Shown here one piece after another: positions 54,915-64,000 of a DNA stretch of 64,000 bases (the stretch's first letter is position 1; each line of letters begins with the position of its first letter). This DNA is from Thiosulfatimonas sediminis. Lineage in GTDB: Bacteria > Pseudomonadota > Gammaproteobacteria > Thiomicrospirales > Thiomicrospiraceae. The notes under the pieces were generated by a model, which saw only the letters and a program-made list of their open reading frames with translations, was not told the DNA's origin and searched no databases. Position numbers and translations under genes: made by a program. The DNA is taken from NCBI RefSeq assembly GCF_011398355.1, contig NZ_AP021889.1:2046001-2110000 (forward strand). The letters run 5' to 3'.

Positions 54915-57347
54915 TTAATTGGAGCGCTTAGCTTCTGCCTGCAAAATTATCGGTAACGTTTTTAACACCGAATCGGGGTTTAGACTGATGGTATCAATCC
55001 CTAATGCAACTAAAAACTCCGCAAAGTCAGGAAAATCTGACGGCGCTTGGCCACAAATCGAAATATGCTTACCATTGCGTTTTGCACCTTCGATCGCCCA
55101 CTGCACCATTTTCATGACCCCAGGATCACGTTCATCGAAATCGTAAGCGACTTTTTCTGAATCACGGTCAACGCCCAAAACCAATTGCGTTAAATCATTG
55201 GTACCAATCGAAAAACCATCAAAAAATGCTGAAAATTCATCCATTAACAGCACATTATTCGGAATTTCACACATCATATAAACCTGCAAACCCTGCTGAC
55301 CACGCACCAAACCATTAGCGGCCAAATTATCCAACACTGCACGCGCTTCTTCCACCCGACGACAGAAAGGCACCATCACAATAACATTATCCAACCCCAT
55401 CTGTTCGCGTACCAATTTTATCGCCTGACACTCCAGCGCAAACGCTGGTGCAAAACGCTCATCGTTATAACGCGAAGCACCACGAAATCCGAGCATAGGG
55501 TTTTCTTCATGCGCTTCAAACGCCTTACCTCCAATCAGGTTTGCATACTCATTACTTTTAAAATCCGAAAGACGCAGCACGACTGGTTTGGGGTAAAAAC
55601 CGGCAGCCAAAGTACCAATGCCTTCACTGAGTTTTTGCACGAAGAAATCCGCACCACAAGCAAAACCTTGGGTAAGCTTGGCGATTCTCTGCTGTGCCTT
55701 TTCAGAAACCTTATCCGGTTGTAACAAGGCCAGAGGATGCGCTTGAATGGTATTGTTGATAATAAACTCCATGCGTGCCAAACCGACCCCATCGTTAGGC
55801 AACGTATTCAACGAAAACGCCACTTCAGGATTACCAACATTCATCATCACTTCCGTGGTTGGTTTTTGCAAACTGCTCAAATCGGTTTCAATGATTTTAA
55901 AAGACTGCTGTCGATCATAAACGCGCCCCAAATCGCCCTGCGCACAAGAGACCGTTACCATCTGTCCAGTTTGAATCCGCTCTGTTCCACTCGCCGTACC
56001 GACCACTGCCGGAATCCCCAGTTCACGGGCGATAATCGCAGCATGACAAGTCCGCCCACCGCGATTCGTTACTAAGGCGGAAGCGATTTTCATCACCGGC
56101 TCCCAGTCAGGGGTTGTAATGTCGGAGACCAACACTTCGCCAGCTTGAAATTCATGCAAATTTGCCACCGATTCAATCACCCTTGCAGGCCCACAGGCAA
56201 TCTTACTGCCAACCGATCGTCCGGTGACCAGCGGTACTAAAGCGTCAACTTCCGGTGCAACTTGATACTGTTTTAACATCTGTTGTTGAGTTTGCGAGGC
56301 CACCGTTTCCGGACGCGCCTGAACGATAAACAATTCTCCCGTTTTACCGTCTTTTGCCCACTCAATATCCATCGGCCGCGCTTTACCGGCTTTTGCACTA
56401 TAGTGCGCTTCAATCCGGCTGGCGTAACCGGCTAGTAACAACGCTTCCTTATCCGAAATACAGTAAGCTTCACGCTCAAGATGACTGGTCGGCACATTAC
56501 GCACCGGCGTACGATGATTCGAGTCTGATGCGTATACCATCTTGATTTTTTTAGCGCCTTTATGCCGTCTTAGCACCCGACGAAAGCCTTTCGCATAGGT
56601 CGGTTTATGGACATAAAACTCATCCGGATCGACCACGCCTTGCACCACATTCTCGCCCAAACCATAAGCGCCAGTAATCAATACCACATCTTGAAAACCG
56701 GTTTCTGTGTCGATGGTAAACATCACACCCGACGAGGCCATATCGGAACGGACCATCAGCTGTACGCCTATCGACAGGGCCACCTCAAAATGGTCAAAGC
56801 CTTGATCAATCCGGTAGTGAATTGCTCGGTCGGTAAATAGGCTGGCAAAACAGCGTTTGCAGGCATCAATGTAGGAAGGAATGCCGCTGATATTCAAATA
56901 CGTGTCTTGCTGGCCAGCAAAGCTCGCGGTGGGCAAATCTTCCGCCGTGGCCGAACTGCGTACCGCAAATGAAATATCCTCGCCATATTGCTGGGTCAGA
57001 CTGTTATAGGCGGCGACCATCTCATTAAACAATTCGTCAGGAATCTGCGCGCCGTAAATCGCTTCGCGCACTTGCGCACCGCGGCTTTGCAAATCAAGCG
57101 AATCATGCGGGTTCAAAGTATCTAATAATGAGTGTAATCTTGACCAGAGGTGATTATGCTCAAGCAACAAGCGATAGGCCTCGGCAGTAATCGCAAAGCC
57201 ATTCGGGACGGGGATACCCTGCGGCACCAACTCTTGGTACATTTCACCCAAAGAGGCGTTTTTGCCGCCAACCAGCGGTACGTCTTCAATGCGCAACTCG
57301 TTAAAAAAACGAATATAGTTAAATGTCTGGGTTGAAGTCTGATTCAC
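54915..57347 (-). CDS. ppsA: PpsA, phosphoenolpyruvate synthase
   Basis: Converts pyruvate and ATP to PEP, AMP and phosphate for gluconeogenesis. 810 residues. N-terminal ATP-grasp domain (VGGKNASLGEM, VPNGFAITAEAYRLL, FAVRSSATAEDLPTASFAGQQDTYLN), phosphohistidine domain with GGRTCHAAIIARELGIPAVVG near 430, and C-terminal PEP/pyruvate domain with GFRGASRY, MVPFCRRVEEA and FSIGTNDLTQLVLGVDRDS, including the CGQAPSD catalytic-cysteine region near 773. The single long gene has its own 171-base promoter gap. Confidence 0.96.
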   Translation of the reverse strand: MNQTSTQTFNYIRFFNELRIEDVPLVGGKNASLGEMYQELVPQGIPVPNGFAITAEAYRLLLEHNHLWSRLHSLLDTLNPHDSLDLQSRGAQVREAIYGAQIPDELFNEMVAAYNSLTQQYGEDISFAVRSSATAEDLPTASFAGQQDTYLNISGIPSYIDACKRCFASLFTDRAIHYRIDQGFDHFEVALSIGVQLMVRSDMASSGVMFTIDTETGFQDVVLITGAYGLGENVVQGVVDPDEFYVHKPTYAKGFRRVLRRHKGAKKIKMVYASDSNHRTPVRNVPTSHLEREAYCISDKEALLLAGYASRIEAHYSAKAGKARPMDIEWAKDGKTGELFIVQARPETVASQTQQQMLKQYQVAPEVDALVPLVTGRSVGSKIACGPARVIESVANLHEFQAGEVLVSDITTPDWEPVMKIASALVTNRGGRTCHAAIIARELGIPAVVGTASGTERIQTGQMVTVSCAQGDLGRVYDRQQSFKIIETDLSSLQKPTTEVMMNVGNPEVAFSLNTLPNDGVGLARMEFIINNTIQAHPLALLQPDKVSEKAQQRIAKLTQGFACGADFFVQKLSEGIGTLAAGFYPKPVVLRLSDFKSNEYANLIGGKAFEAHEENPMLGFRGASRYNDERFAPAFALECQAIKLVREQMGLDNVIVMVPFCRRVEEARAVLDNLAANGLVRGQQGLQVYMMCEIPNNVLLMDEFSAFFDGFSIGTNDLTQLVLGVDRDSEKVAYDFDERDPGVMKMVQWAIEGAKRNGKHISICGQAPSDFPDFAEFLVALGIDTISLNPDSVLKTLPIILQAEAKRSN

Positions 57348-57518
57348 AAGCGTCCCCTTAACTTGAATTGAGCTTAGAGGATACGCCTTTTTACAAACAT
57401 CAGCAAAACTTCAAACCAGCAATATTTAACTATCGCAAAGCCACTTAAGAGAAATCAAAAATTGCTGCCTTGGATCTGCTCTTACGACTGAATTGCAGAG
57501 CCGAAACCACCGGTAAAA

Positions 57519-58214
57519 TCACTGCGGTTTTTCTGCCACCAATCGCACCATTCTGCCCATGGGCTCCTGTGAAAGCACGACAAACCCGGCACTTTGCAGT
57601 AGATAGATTAAATCTTCGGTATGGTAGCGATTATGCTCTAAAAAATGCTCAAAAACCGTAGCAACTTCATCATTTTGCATAGTTTCTTGCCATAGCTTGT
57701 TGGCCGGAAACTTATGATCCAGATAACTTTGCAAGGGCTGACGCACCAAATCAATAATGCACCAACGACCTCCTGGCTTAAGCCATTGATACACAGCTTT
57801 GATTAAACACACCGGCTGCGGTAATTCATGCAATAACATATTCGCCATCACGGCAGCCACTTGACCATTTACCCCCCAATCTTGTGGCGCAAGTAAATCT
57901 CCACGAAGTAAATGTGCGTTTTTCGGCAAATCCAAAGCCGCGACCAACATATATTCTGCCGCCTCAATACCCAACACACGATTCTCCGGATAGCGCAACG
58001 CCAAGTCGTTGACAAACTGGCCAATGCCCGCACCCAAATCCATCAGCACATCACCGCGCACAATCGGCTCGGCAAGCTGTTGATTCCAAAACGCCCAAAA
58101 ATCCACGTCGTGACGACGCTCATAGCTTTGGGTAATCATCTGCCGAGCAAAATCACCATCACCGCCATGATGACGTAAAATTTGTTGTTGTGTTTTTTCC
58201 ATCATTTTCTCCAA
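57519..58214 (-). CDS. Class I SAM-dependent methyltransferase
   Basis: 231 residues from the ATG at 58214, or 227 from the ATG at 58202 (two close starts). Methyltransferase fold: VLMDLGAGIGQFVNDLAL near 57-74 (motif I), VLGIEAAEYMLVAA near 79-92, AHLLRGDLLAPQDW near 98-112, VAAVMANMLLHELPQPV near 117-133 and LKPGGRWCIIDLVRQP near 145-160. The substrate cannot be read. It ends 171 bases upstream of ppsA and starts 12 bases after the helicase gene, so it may be the last gene of that operon. Confidence 0.78.
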   Translation of the reverse strand: MEKMMEKTQQQILRHHGGDGDFARQMITQSYERRHDVDFWAFWNQQLAEPIVRGDVLMDLGAGIGQFVNDLALRYPENRVLGIEAAEYMLVAALDLPKNAHLLRGDLLAPQDWGVNGQVAAVMANMLLHELPQPVCLIKAVYQWLKPGGRWCIIDLVRQPLQSYLDHKFPANKLWQETMQNDEVATVFEHFLEHNRYHTEDLIYLLQSAGFVVLSQEPMGRMVRLVAEKPQ

Positions 58215-58226
58215 ATTAAGCGCTTT

Positions 58227-61200
58227 TTATTGGGCGTGATTCGCCACCTCTGTCCAAACATCAATGGCCGCTAAATACAAAACCAATTTTTGCGGACGGT
58301 TTTCTTGCGCACGAAAAAGTTCCGCATAGCGATGCAGTTGCGGGGCGTAATACTGTTGCTGCATCTCGATAAATTCCGCGCGCTGAGCAGCACTGTCGCA
58401 CACCTCACAAGCACTGGTTTTATAATCAATAATCCAGCGCACTCCATCATCGTCAATTAAGGTGTAATCGATAATGTGCTGCTCAATTTCTCCCTGTGCA
58501 TTGAGCGACTGGAGTGCATACTCGCTGAGCGCGTGCTGCCGGCTTTGCGACAAGGCCCAACGCATTTGAGGGTTTTCATAGGCATTTTTTAAACAACTGG
58601 CGACTTTCTGCCAAGCACGTTGGGTCTGCGCAGCATCCAAGCCTTGCTGCTGCAGCCAACGCAGATAAAAATCAGTCTGCTTTTGCAAGGCCATATCAGC
58701 AACATGTTCAATACCAGTACGCGCCCACTGTTCTAAGACTTTATGAACCAGATTACCGGCCGCTTTACTGACGAGATTCTCCGCCTGCCAATACTCTGGT
58801 TGCGGCGTTTCTGGCACGACGCCCTGTGTTACAACCGAAGCGATGCTGGGCGCGTCATCCGGCTTGTTCTTATTTTTGAGTAATTGAGGTCTGTCGAGAT
58901 GCGCCAGGTAAGCAAACAAACCCTTTCGCTGTAATGGCAAACGAGCGACCGCAATCGACGGGGCTTGCATCGCAACAGGTTTATCGTCCAATGACGCGCT
59001 GTTGAGTTGTTGTTCAATCGCTGCCACAACCGACGTCTGAACCGCCGGCCAAAGCGCTTCAAGCATCGAGCTTTTCGTCGGCGCAAAAAGCGTAACATCG
59101 GTGTCTTGTTGTATTTTCAACTCGGCAAACAAATGCAACTGCACTTTGGCTCGAGTACACGCCACATACAATAATCGCCCCAACTCATATTGCTGTTTGT
59201 GTGATTCAAACTGGGTTAACAAGCGACTTAAATACGACTTTTCTTGCCCTTTTTGATCAATCGGCGCCAGCACTAAATGCTCTTTTTGCTTGGTATCCAT
59301 AAACTGAAACCAAGACACCAACTCCGGATCTTTATTGCGCGGTTTTTTGTTTAAACCTGGCAAAATCACCGTATCAAACTCCAATCCCTTGGATTTGTGC
59401 ATCGTCATAATTTCAATTTGCTGACTTGCCTCAGAGGCATCCGCACTGGCATAGAGGGTCTCGACCAACGATTCTAAAAGCGTCATACCCAAAACATCGT
59501 GATCAAACTGCGCGAGCACCTCAAAATAGGAGGCAACATTCTGTAAAGCGACCGAGTTTTCAACACTCAAAGCACCATCCAACATCAACCAGCACTCTTT
59601 GATTAACTTGCTAAACGGATGTACACCCAGCTGGGCAATGGCATTCTGCAAAATGGGCCAAGTTTGCATAATACGAGCCTGCCCTTCCGCACTCAGACGG
59701 CTAAAATCAATCAAGCCATTCGGTTGCAAAGCCTGCTCAAGGCAAAACACCACCGTTTTATAAGGCTTATCAGCAATCAAGGCGTGCAAATCATGCAAAT
59801 TCAAACCTACTAAAGGAGAACGCAATAACGCAATCCATGCGGCACGATCACCCAAATGCAAAAACGCTCTGCTCAACGCCAGACAATCCTGCACTTCTTG
59901 GCGATCTTTCAAGGCCTCCAACTCGACCGCACGAAAAGCAATTGCCGATTTTTTCAACTGTTGCGCAATCACCATTAGATGCGAACGGGAACGTCCTAAT
60001 ATCGCAATTTTCCGGCTATAAAGAGCTTCATTTCTTGCCTCTTCTTGCTGACGCAACTCGCTTAAACGCTGCACGATAAACTCAACAATACGTTCGCTTT
60101 GTTGGCCGTCGCCAGCACACTCCCAATGGTGGAATACAGCTGGCTCCAGATCATCTCGTTGGGTCAAGGCTTTACTGAATTTGACCGCTCCTTTAGCCAT
60201 GTCGTCGTTTTTGGGCAAGACTTTTTGAAAGGTGTGATTAACCCAATCAACCACTTGTTTTTGTGAACGAAAATTGACGGTTAAATTCAACGGTTGCAGC
60301 GCCACATTTCCCAAACGTCCTTGCCACGCCTTGAGAAAATTCGCAACCTCGGCTTCACGAAAACGATAGATAGATTGCATTGGGTCGCCCACTATAAACA
60401 GGGTGCGCGCATCGTCCTCCTGCCAACCGGCAACCAATTTCTCGACTAACTCAAACTGTTTGCTACTGGTATCTTGAAACTCATCAATCAGCAAATGTTG
60501 AATCTGATAATCCAGTTGCAACGCCAAATCGGTTGGCTCATCTTTATGCCCCAATGCCTGAGAAGCGGACTGCGCGATTTCGATAAAATCTGCCTCAGCA
60601 CGGCTTTGAAAAACCAGCTTTAAATACCCTGCGCAGATTTTTAACAACTGCATTAAACTTTGCAATATCTGCCACTGCTGATCAGTGTAATGCGGGTCAG
60701 GCAAGTCTTTTAACGCCGCCAATGCACTCACCAAAGTCCCCTGCAAATCATCGGCATCACTAATGCCTTGCAAGACTTGCACCATCTGCTCTTTGCGCTC
60801 CTTAGCTAACCCTTTACCCGTCGGAAACCCTTCATTTTTGGTAAGCCGGGCTCGCACTTTTTTGCTGTCTTTGGTCAAAACCCACGCCGCCAGCACCCGC
60901 CAGGACTCAGTATCATTTTCAGCAAACGGCCATGCGCTGGCAATATTCACTAAATCCGGTTGGTCATTATGCTGTGCATAATCAGCAATATCGCAAACTT
61001 CTGCTAATAAGGCTTCGACTTTACTTAGCGATTGCCGATGCTGGCGCAATTCACTGAGCACAATTTCCTTCAATGCATTTTGCAGCTCTTCTCGAGCGCC
61101 CGAATCGACATATTGCAGATGGTCCATCCACTGATCACGTTTCGCAAGCATCGCACACAATAAATTTTCTGCACGCGTGTAACGCCCATTAACCAGCATC

Positions 61201-61772
61201 AATAAGGGCTCTACTAAAGGAACAAAATCCTCTTCTTGCAATACTTGGCGCACCGCTTCTTGATAGACTTGCTGCGGCTTGTCGCTTAACTTCAATTGCG
61301 TTCCCATTTTGGACAGCACCGGCATCTGGCCAACCAAAAAACTATTAAAACCATCAATGGTTTTAATCCGCAGGCGATTCGGGTTATTTAATAACTGCCA
61401 CCCCAAATTTTGATCTTGCTGCAAAGCTTTTCGTGCCAACTTCCAGGTGTTTCGCTCCACCAAACCGGCGTCTTCTGCTAGAGAATGGGCACCCAGTTGC
61501 AGTGCTTTCATAATCCGTTCGCGCATTTCTGCCGCCGCCTTTTTGGTAAAAGTCATGGCGACAATTTGTTCCGGCGCTTTCACCTGCGACAAGAGCCCCA
61601 AATAGCGCTGCGTCAACAGCGAGGTTTTTCCAGAGCCCGCGGGTGCTTGAACAATAAACGAATGAAAAGGGTCAATCGCCTGTAAACGAGCTTGCGCATC
61701 ATCGAGCTGACCATCTAACTCTAAAGCAAAGATCTGTTGAACATCTGGATAAGTAGGATTCATATTATTCAT
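58227..61772 (-). CDS. RecB/AddA-like UvrD-family helicase-nuclease
   Basis: 1181 residues. Helicase motifs: Walker A QAPAGSGKTSLL near 42, TFTKKAAAEMRER near 75, DEFQDTSSKQFEL near 440 (motif II), GDPMQSIYRFREAEV near 467, LTVNFRSQKQVVDW near 498 and HKSKGLEFDTVILPGLN near 793. The C terminus has a RecB-type nuclease: GNLVHKVLEQW near 1024, then DDDGVRWIIDYKTSACE near 1112 with the Asp and Lys. It probably processes double-strand breaks with the overlapping nuclease-family partner (4-base overlap). It belongs to the gammaproteobacterial variety rather than canonical RecBCD; no recC or recD is present. Confidence 0.88.
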   Translation of the reverse strand: MNNMNPTYPDVQQIFALELDGQLDDAQARLQAIDPFHSFIVQAPAGSGKTSLLTQRYLGLLSQVKAPEQIVAMTFTKKAAAEMRERIMKALQLGAHSLAEDAGLVERNTWKLARKALQQDQNLGWQLLNNPNRLRIKTIDGFNSFLVGQMPVLSKMGTQLKLSDKPQQVYQEAVRQVLQEEDFVPLVEPLLMLVNGRYTRAENLLCAMLAKRDQWMDHLQYVDSGAREELQNALKEIVLSELRQHRQSLSKVEALLAEVCDIADYAQHNDQPDLVNIASAWPFAENDTESWRVLAAWVLTKDSKKVRARLTKNEGFPTGKGLAKERKEQMVQVLQGISDADDLQGTLVSALAALKDLPDPHYTDQQWQILQSLMQLLKICAGYLKLVFQSRAEADFIEIAQSASQALGHKDEPTDLALQLDYQIQHLLIDEFQDTSSKQFELVEKLVAGWQEDDARTLFIVGDPMQSIYRFREAEVANFLKAWQGRLGNVALQPLNLTVNFRSQKQVVDWVNHTFQKVLPKNDDMAKGAVKFSKALTQRDDLEPAVFHHWECAGDGQQSERIVEFIVQRLSELRQQEEARNEALYSRKIAILGRSRSHLMVIAQQLKKSAIAFRAVELEALKDRQEVQDCLALSRAFLHLGDRAAWIALLRSPLVGLNLHDLHALIADKPYKTVVFCLEQALQPNGLIDFSRLSAEGQARIMQTWPILQNAIAQLGVHPFSKLIKECWLMLDGALSVENSVALQNVASYFEVLAQFDHDVLGMTLLESLVETLYASADASEASQQIEIMTMHKSKGLEFDTVILPGLNKKPRNKDPELVSWFQFMDTKQKEHLVLAPIDQKGQEKSYLSRLLTQFESHKQQYELGRLLYVACTRAKVQLHLFAELKIQQDTDVTLFAPTKSSMLEALWPAVQTSVVAAIEQQLNSASLDDKPVAMQAPSIAVARLPLQRKGLFAYLAHLDRPQLLKNKNKPDDAPSIASVVTQGVVPETPQPEYWQAENLVSKAAGNLVHKVLEQWARTGIEHVADMALQKQTDFYLRWLQQQGLDAAQTQRAWQKVASCLKNAYENPQMRWALSQSRQHALSEYALQSLNAQGEIEQHIIDYTLIDDDGVRWIIDYKTSACEVCDSAAQRAEFIEMQQQYYAPQLHRYAELFRAQENRPQKLVLYLAAIDVWTEVANHAQ

Positions 61773-64000
61773 TCTGCATCCTCCTCAGTGTGCGCTTGTT
61801 GCTGCAATACCTCGGGAACTCGCAGCGCTAAATAGGCACTGGCATATTGAATATCGTCCAATTTCGCAAACTGCATTCGTGCATCCCCTTGCTGAATCTG
61901 CCGCGCTAAATCGACAACTTCTGCTTTTAATCCGTCCAATAAATCTTGCCATTGCACCTGAAAAAACTCACTCTTTTCGTTTTCCGACAACTTGCTAAAA
62001 ACCTTCACGCCATTTTTTGGCAAAACCGCTTCTGTATCCACTAAGGCACTAAAACTCACGCCATCATCCGAATGTAAAAGACCATAGCCGATGCCGCAGA
62101 TTTGCTCGCTCAACGGCATAACAATCCGATCCTTAGAGGTTTGGGAAATTTGCGCCAAGGCGTGCAGATAAACCGCCAATTGAGGGGCTTGCAAAGGTGT
62201 TTTTAATAAGTCGTTAATGCTCGCTTTACCGCTTTTATAATCAATAATTAAGGCCTTGCCTTCGACTTGATCGATACGATCTACAATGACCTTAAAGGTA
62301 ATGCCCGCCAAGGTAATATAAACCTCCTGTTCGGTCGCCACATTGATAAAACTGGCTCGCTCTTTTTCCAGTTTCAACCAATCCCAGCAGAGCTGCTTAA
62401 TTCGATTTTGCTCTAGGCGCAATAGACTTTCGCTCAGGGTGTTACGCGCCTCTGAAAACACGCTCTGCAAATGCCCGTCAAGCAATTCGTTCAGTGCATC
62501 GTCATTCAAGGCCAAAAGCGCCGTTTGGGTTTTTAATTCTTCCCAAACCAACTGCAAAACTCGGTGTAGCATGGAACCTTGATTTGTTGACTGTAAGGTT
62601 TCTTCAACCTGCTGCAAACCGTATTTTGCCCCAAGCCGATAATCCAAAAACGCCATCAATGGACATTGACTCTGTGCCTGAAGAATACCGCTGCCGCCGG
62701 GTGCATTATCGCCTTCCGGCACTTGCGGACCACAGGCGTCTAAAGACCATTCGATGTGTGGATTCTCAGGCCATAATGACAACGTCGGTGGCGCGACGCT
62801 TGGCGCCGTAAAGAGCTGTTGTGCTATAGAGTTAAAGGACAATTTTTGCCAAGGCGTTGTTTCAAAGCCCGTCAAAAGCGGGGATGCTAACAGTTCAGCA
62901 TCACCAGAAAAACGCGGATAACTTAAAACCAATTGCGCCGCCGTATTTTTCAAACGCTGGTTAATCTGCTGAGCGTACAACAGTTCGCGATGCCCATCTG
63001 CGCGTGGCATTTTATGCTCACGTTGCAAATGCATTGGTATAAACGGGTTGGGATTGGCTGCGCGCGGCCAGGCTTGGTCACTCAACCCCAGCACCCAAAG
63101 TGCATCAAACGCCTGACCACCAGCTTCCAACATCCCCATAATCTGAATCGGCGGCTCGCCTTTTGTCTGCGGTTGATGAAGTTGCTCAGCAATGTAGCTC
63201 TGCAATAAAGGCAACCACTGTGTAATACTCTGCTCACTGCTCAACCCCTGCATTGCGGCAAAACGATTTAACACTTGCCAAAAAGTTTGCTGTTGCTGAT
63301 ATTCTCGACTGCTCAAAGTACGGGTTCCTGGCCATCCAAGACGATTAAGCGTCTCTTGGCACGCTTCGATAAACTGCTGTTGCGAAAGCTTGCCTGAATA
63401 AGACTGTTTCGCTTGCAGCTCTAAAGCCTGCAATAACCCTTTTGGCAATATCAGCGGCAATAAACGCTCTTCATCTTCCAGATAATCAACACACTCATTC
63501 AGTAAGCGCGGCAAACTAATCTGCGACCACTGCAGGCGACGCAATTGTAAATCTGCCTGCTGACGCTGGGTCAAATCACCTTGCGTATAAGGCGAGATCA
63601 GCCACTGACTCCACTCCGAAAAACGGTACGGTTTATGAGGCTGTAAGAACATTTTTAGACTCAACAATGCGTTTTGAACCATAGGTATGGTGTTCAATGG
63701 CTGGCCGAGTGACAAGTTATACAACTTATCGTCTTCTTTAAGCAGAGCGAATTTCTGCGCGCCTTGGAGCACCAAATACTCATCCAAAGCACTCTGCAAA
63801 GGCTGCTTATAAACTTGCATGTCTGGAGCGATTATGCCGATTTTGCATTGCTTTGTTGTCGCCATCGATTGCAAAACTTGCCAAGCCCAAGCAGCCGCTT
63901 GCTGTACTTCATCGACGACATCTTGCGCGGCAAAAAGCTGGGTACTGTGTGGGATTTTCTCTTCGGCGATTTCTTCAATAATCTGCACACCAGCTTTTGC
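61769..64000 (-). CDS. PD-(D/E)XK nuclease-family DNA repair protein (AddB-like), N terminus outside the window
   Basis: At least 743 codons; the frame is open at the right edge, so the start is not in the window. It matches the gammaproteobacterial repair proteins that pair with UvrD-type RecB/AddA partners. The C-terminal nuclease is visible: QCPLMAFLDYRLGAKYGL near 448 of the visible part, GSMLHRVLQLVWEEL near 480 and DQVEGKALIIDYKSGKASINDLL near 600 with Asp and Lys of the PD-(D/E)XK motif. Upstream is an inactive-helicase-like region. The stop overlaps the start of the helicase gene. Confidence 0.85.
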   Translation of the reverse strand, partial: AKAGVQIIEEIAEEKIPHSTQLFAAQDVVDEVQQAAAWAWQVLQSMATTKQCKIGIIAPDMQVYKQPLQSALDEYLVLQGAQKFALLKEDDKLYNLSLGQPLNTIPMVQNALLSLKMFLQPHKPYRFSEWSQWLISPYTQGDLTQRQQADLQLRRLQWSQISLPRLLNECVDYLEDEERLLPLILPKGLLQALELQAKQSYSGKLSQQQFIEACQETLNRLGWPGTRTLSSREYQQQQTFWQVLNRFAAMQGLSSEQSITQWLPLLQSYIAEQLHQPQTKGEPPIQIMGMLEAGGQAFDALWVLGLSDQAWPRAANPNPFIPMHLQREHKMPRADGHRELLYAQQINQRLKNTAAQLVLSYPRFSGDAELLASPLLTGFETTPWQKLSFNSIAQQLFTAPSVAPPTLSLWPENPHIEWSLDACGPQVPEGDNAPGGSGILQAQSQCPLMAFLDYRLGAKYGLQQVEETLQSTNQGSMLHRVLQLVWEELKTQTALLALNDDALNELLDGHLQSVFSEARNTLSESLLRLEQNRIKQLCWDWLKLEKERASFINVATEQEVYITLAGITFKVIVDRIDQVEGKALIIDYKSGKASINDLLKTPLQAPQLAVYLHALAQISQTSKDRIVMPLSEQICGIGYGLLHSDDGVSFSALVDTEAVLPKNGVKVFSKLSENEKSEFFQVQWQDLLDGLKAEVVDLARQIQQGDARMQFAKLDDIQYASAYLALRVPEVLQQQAHTEEDAE

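Overview
The window is a gammaproteobacterial chromosome segment. The gene families, the division and cell wall (dcw) gene order, MraZ and RsmH, an LpoA/YraN/RsmI group, an outer-membrane porin and LpxC all point to a Gram-negative gammaproteobacterium. The overall style (moderate G+C, several chemoreceptors, no tRNA or rRNA genes here) would suit a marine sulfur oxidiser of the Thiomicrospira/Hydrogenovibrio type, but that placement is inference. Nearly all genes lie on the minus strand, so the window reads as several right-to-left operons.

Right to left: positions 64000-54915 hold a two-gene RecB/AddAB-like DNA repair pair (the second cut by the window edge), a small methyltransferase and PEP synthase. 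Positions 54909-50129 hold yraN, lpoA, rsmI, a stand-alone response regulator, rsmJ and a small membrane protein. Then come dacB and the RNase P RNA gene. Positions 47572-33894 are the first part of the dcw cluster: MraZ operator, mraZ, rsmH, ftsZ, ftsL, ftsI, murE, murF, mraY, murD, ftsW, murG. Positions 33813-10387 separate murG from murC: a chemoreceptor, lgt, an integron remnant with an EcoRI-type restriction-modification pair, thyA, folA, a molybdate uptake locus (mop, porin, modA, modB, modD, modC), a zinc-binding chemoreceptor, a zinc uptake locus (znuB, znuC, znuA plus a degenerate CobW-like gene) and sufB, sufC, sufD, sufS. Positions 9689-3864 resume the dcw order with murC, ddlB, ftsQ, ftsA and lpxC. 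The left end holds dciA, secA and the start of argJ.

The most notable region is 28437-30834, between lgt and thyA, genes that are normally neighbours. From right to left it holds the last 29 codons of an integron integrase gene (with the catalytic tyrosine box), a small unknown cassette gene, a well-formed 61-base attC site, and then a complete R-M pair. The nuclease has the length and all the catalytic and base-reading residues I recall for EcoRI, so GAATTC specificity is predicted. The orientation (integrase rightward, cassettes leftward) is that of a classical integron, so this looks like a collapsed chromosomal integron that kept an EcoRI-type system as cassette cargo.

Other departures from the expected are these. 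ftsZ lies between rsmH and ftsL instead of after ftsA, which puts it directly under the MraZ operator. FtsI carries a tandem duplication of about 91 residues in its pedestal domain. A CobW-like protein without GTPase motifs is translationally coupled to znuA. A zinc-binding (CZB) chemoreceptor lies beside the zinc transporter. A shared palindromic operator precedes both mop and the porin-mod operon.
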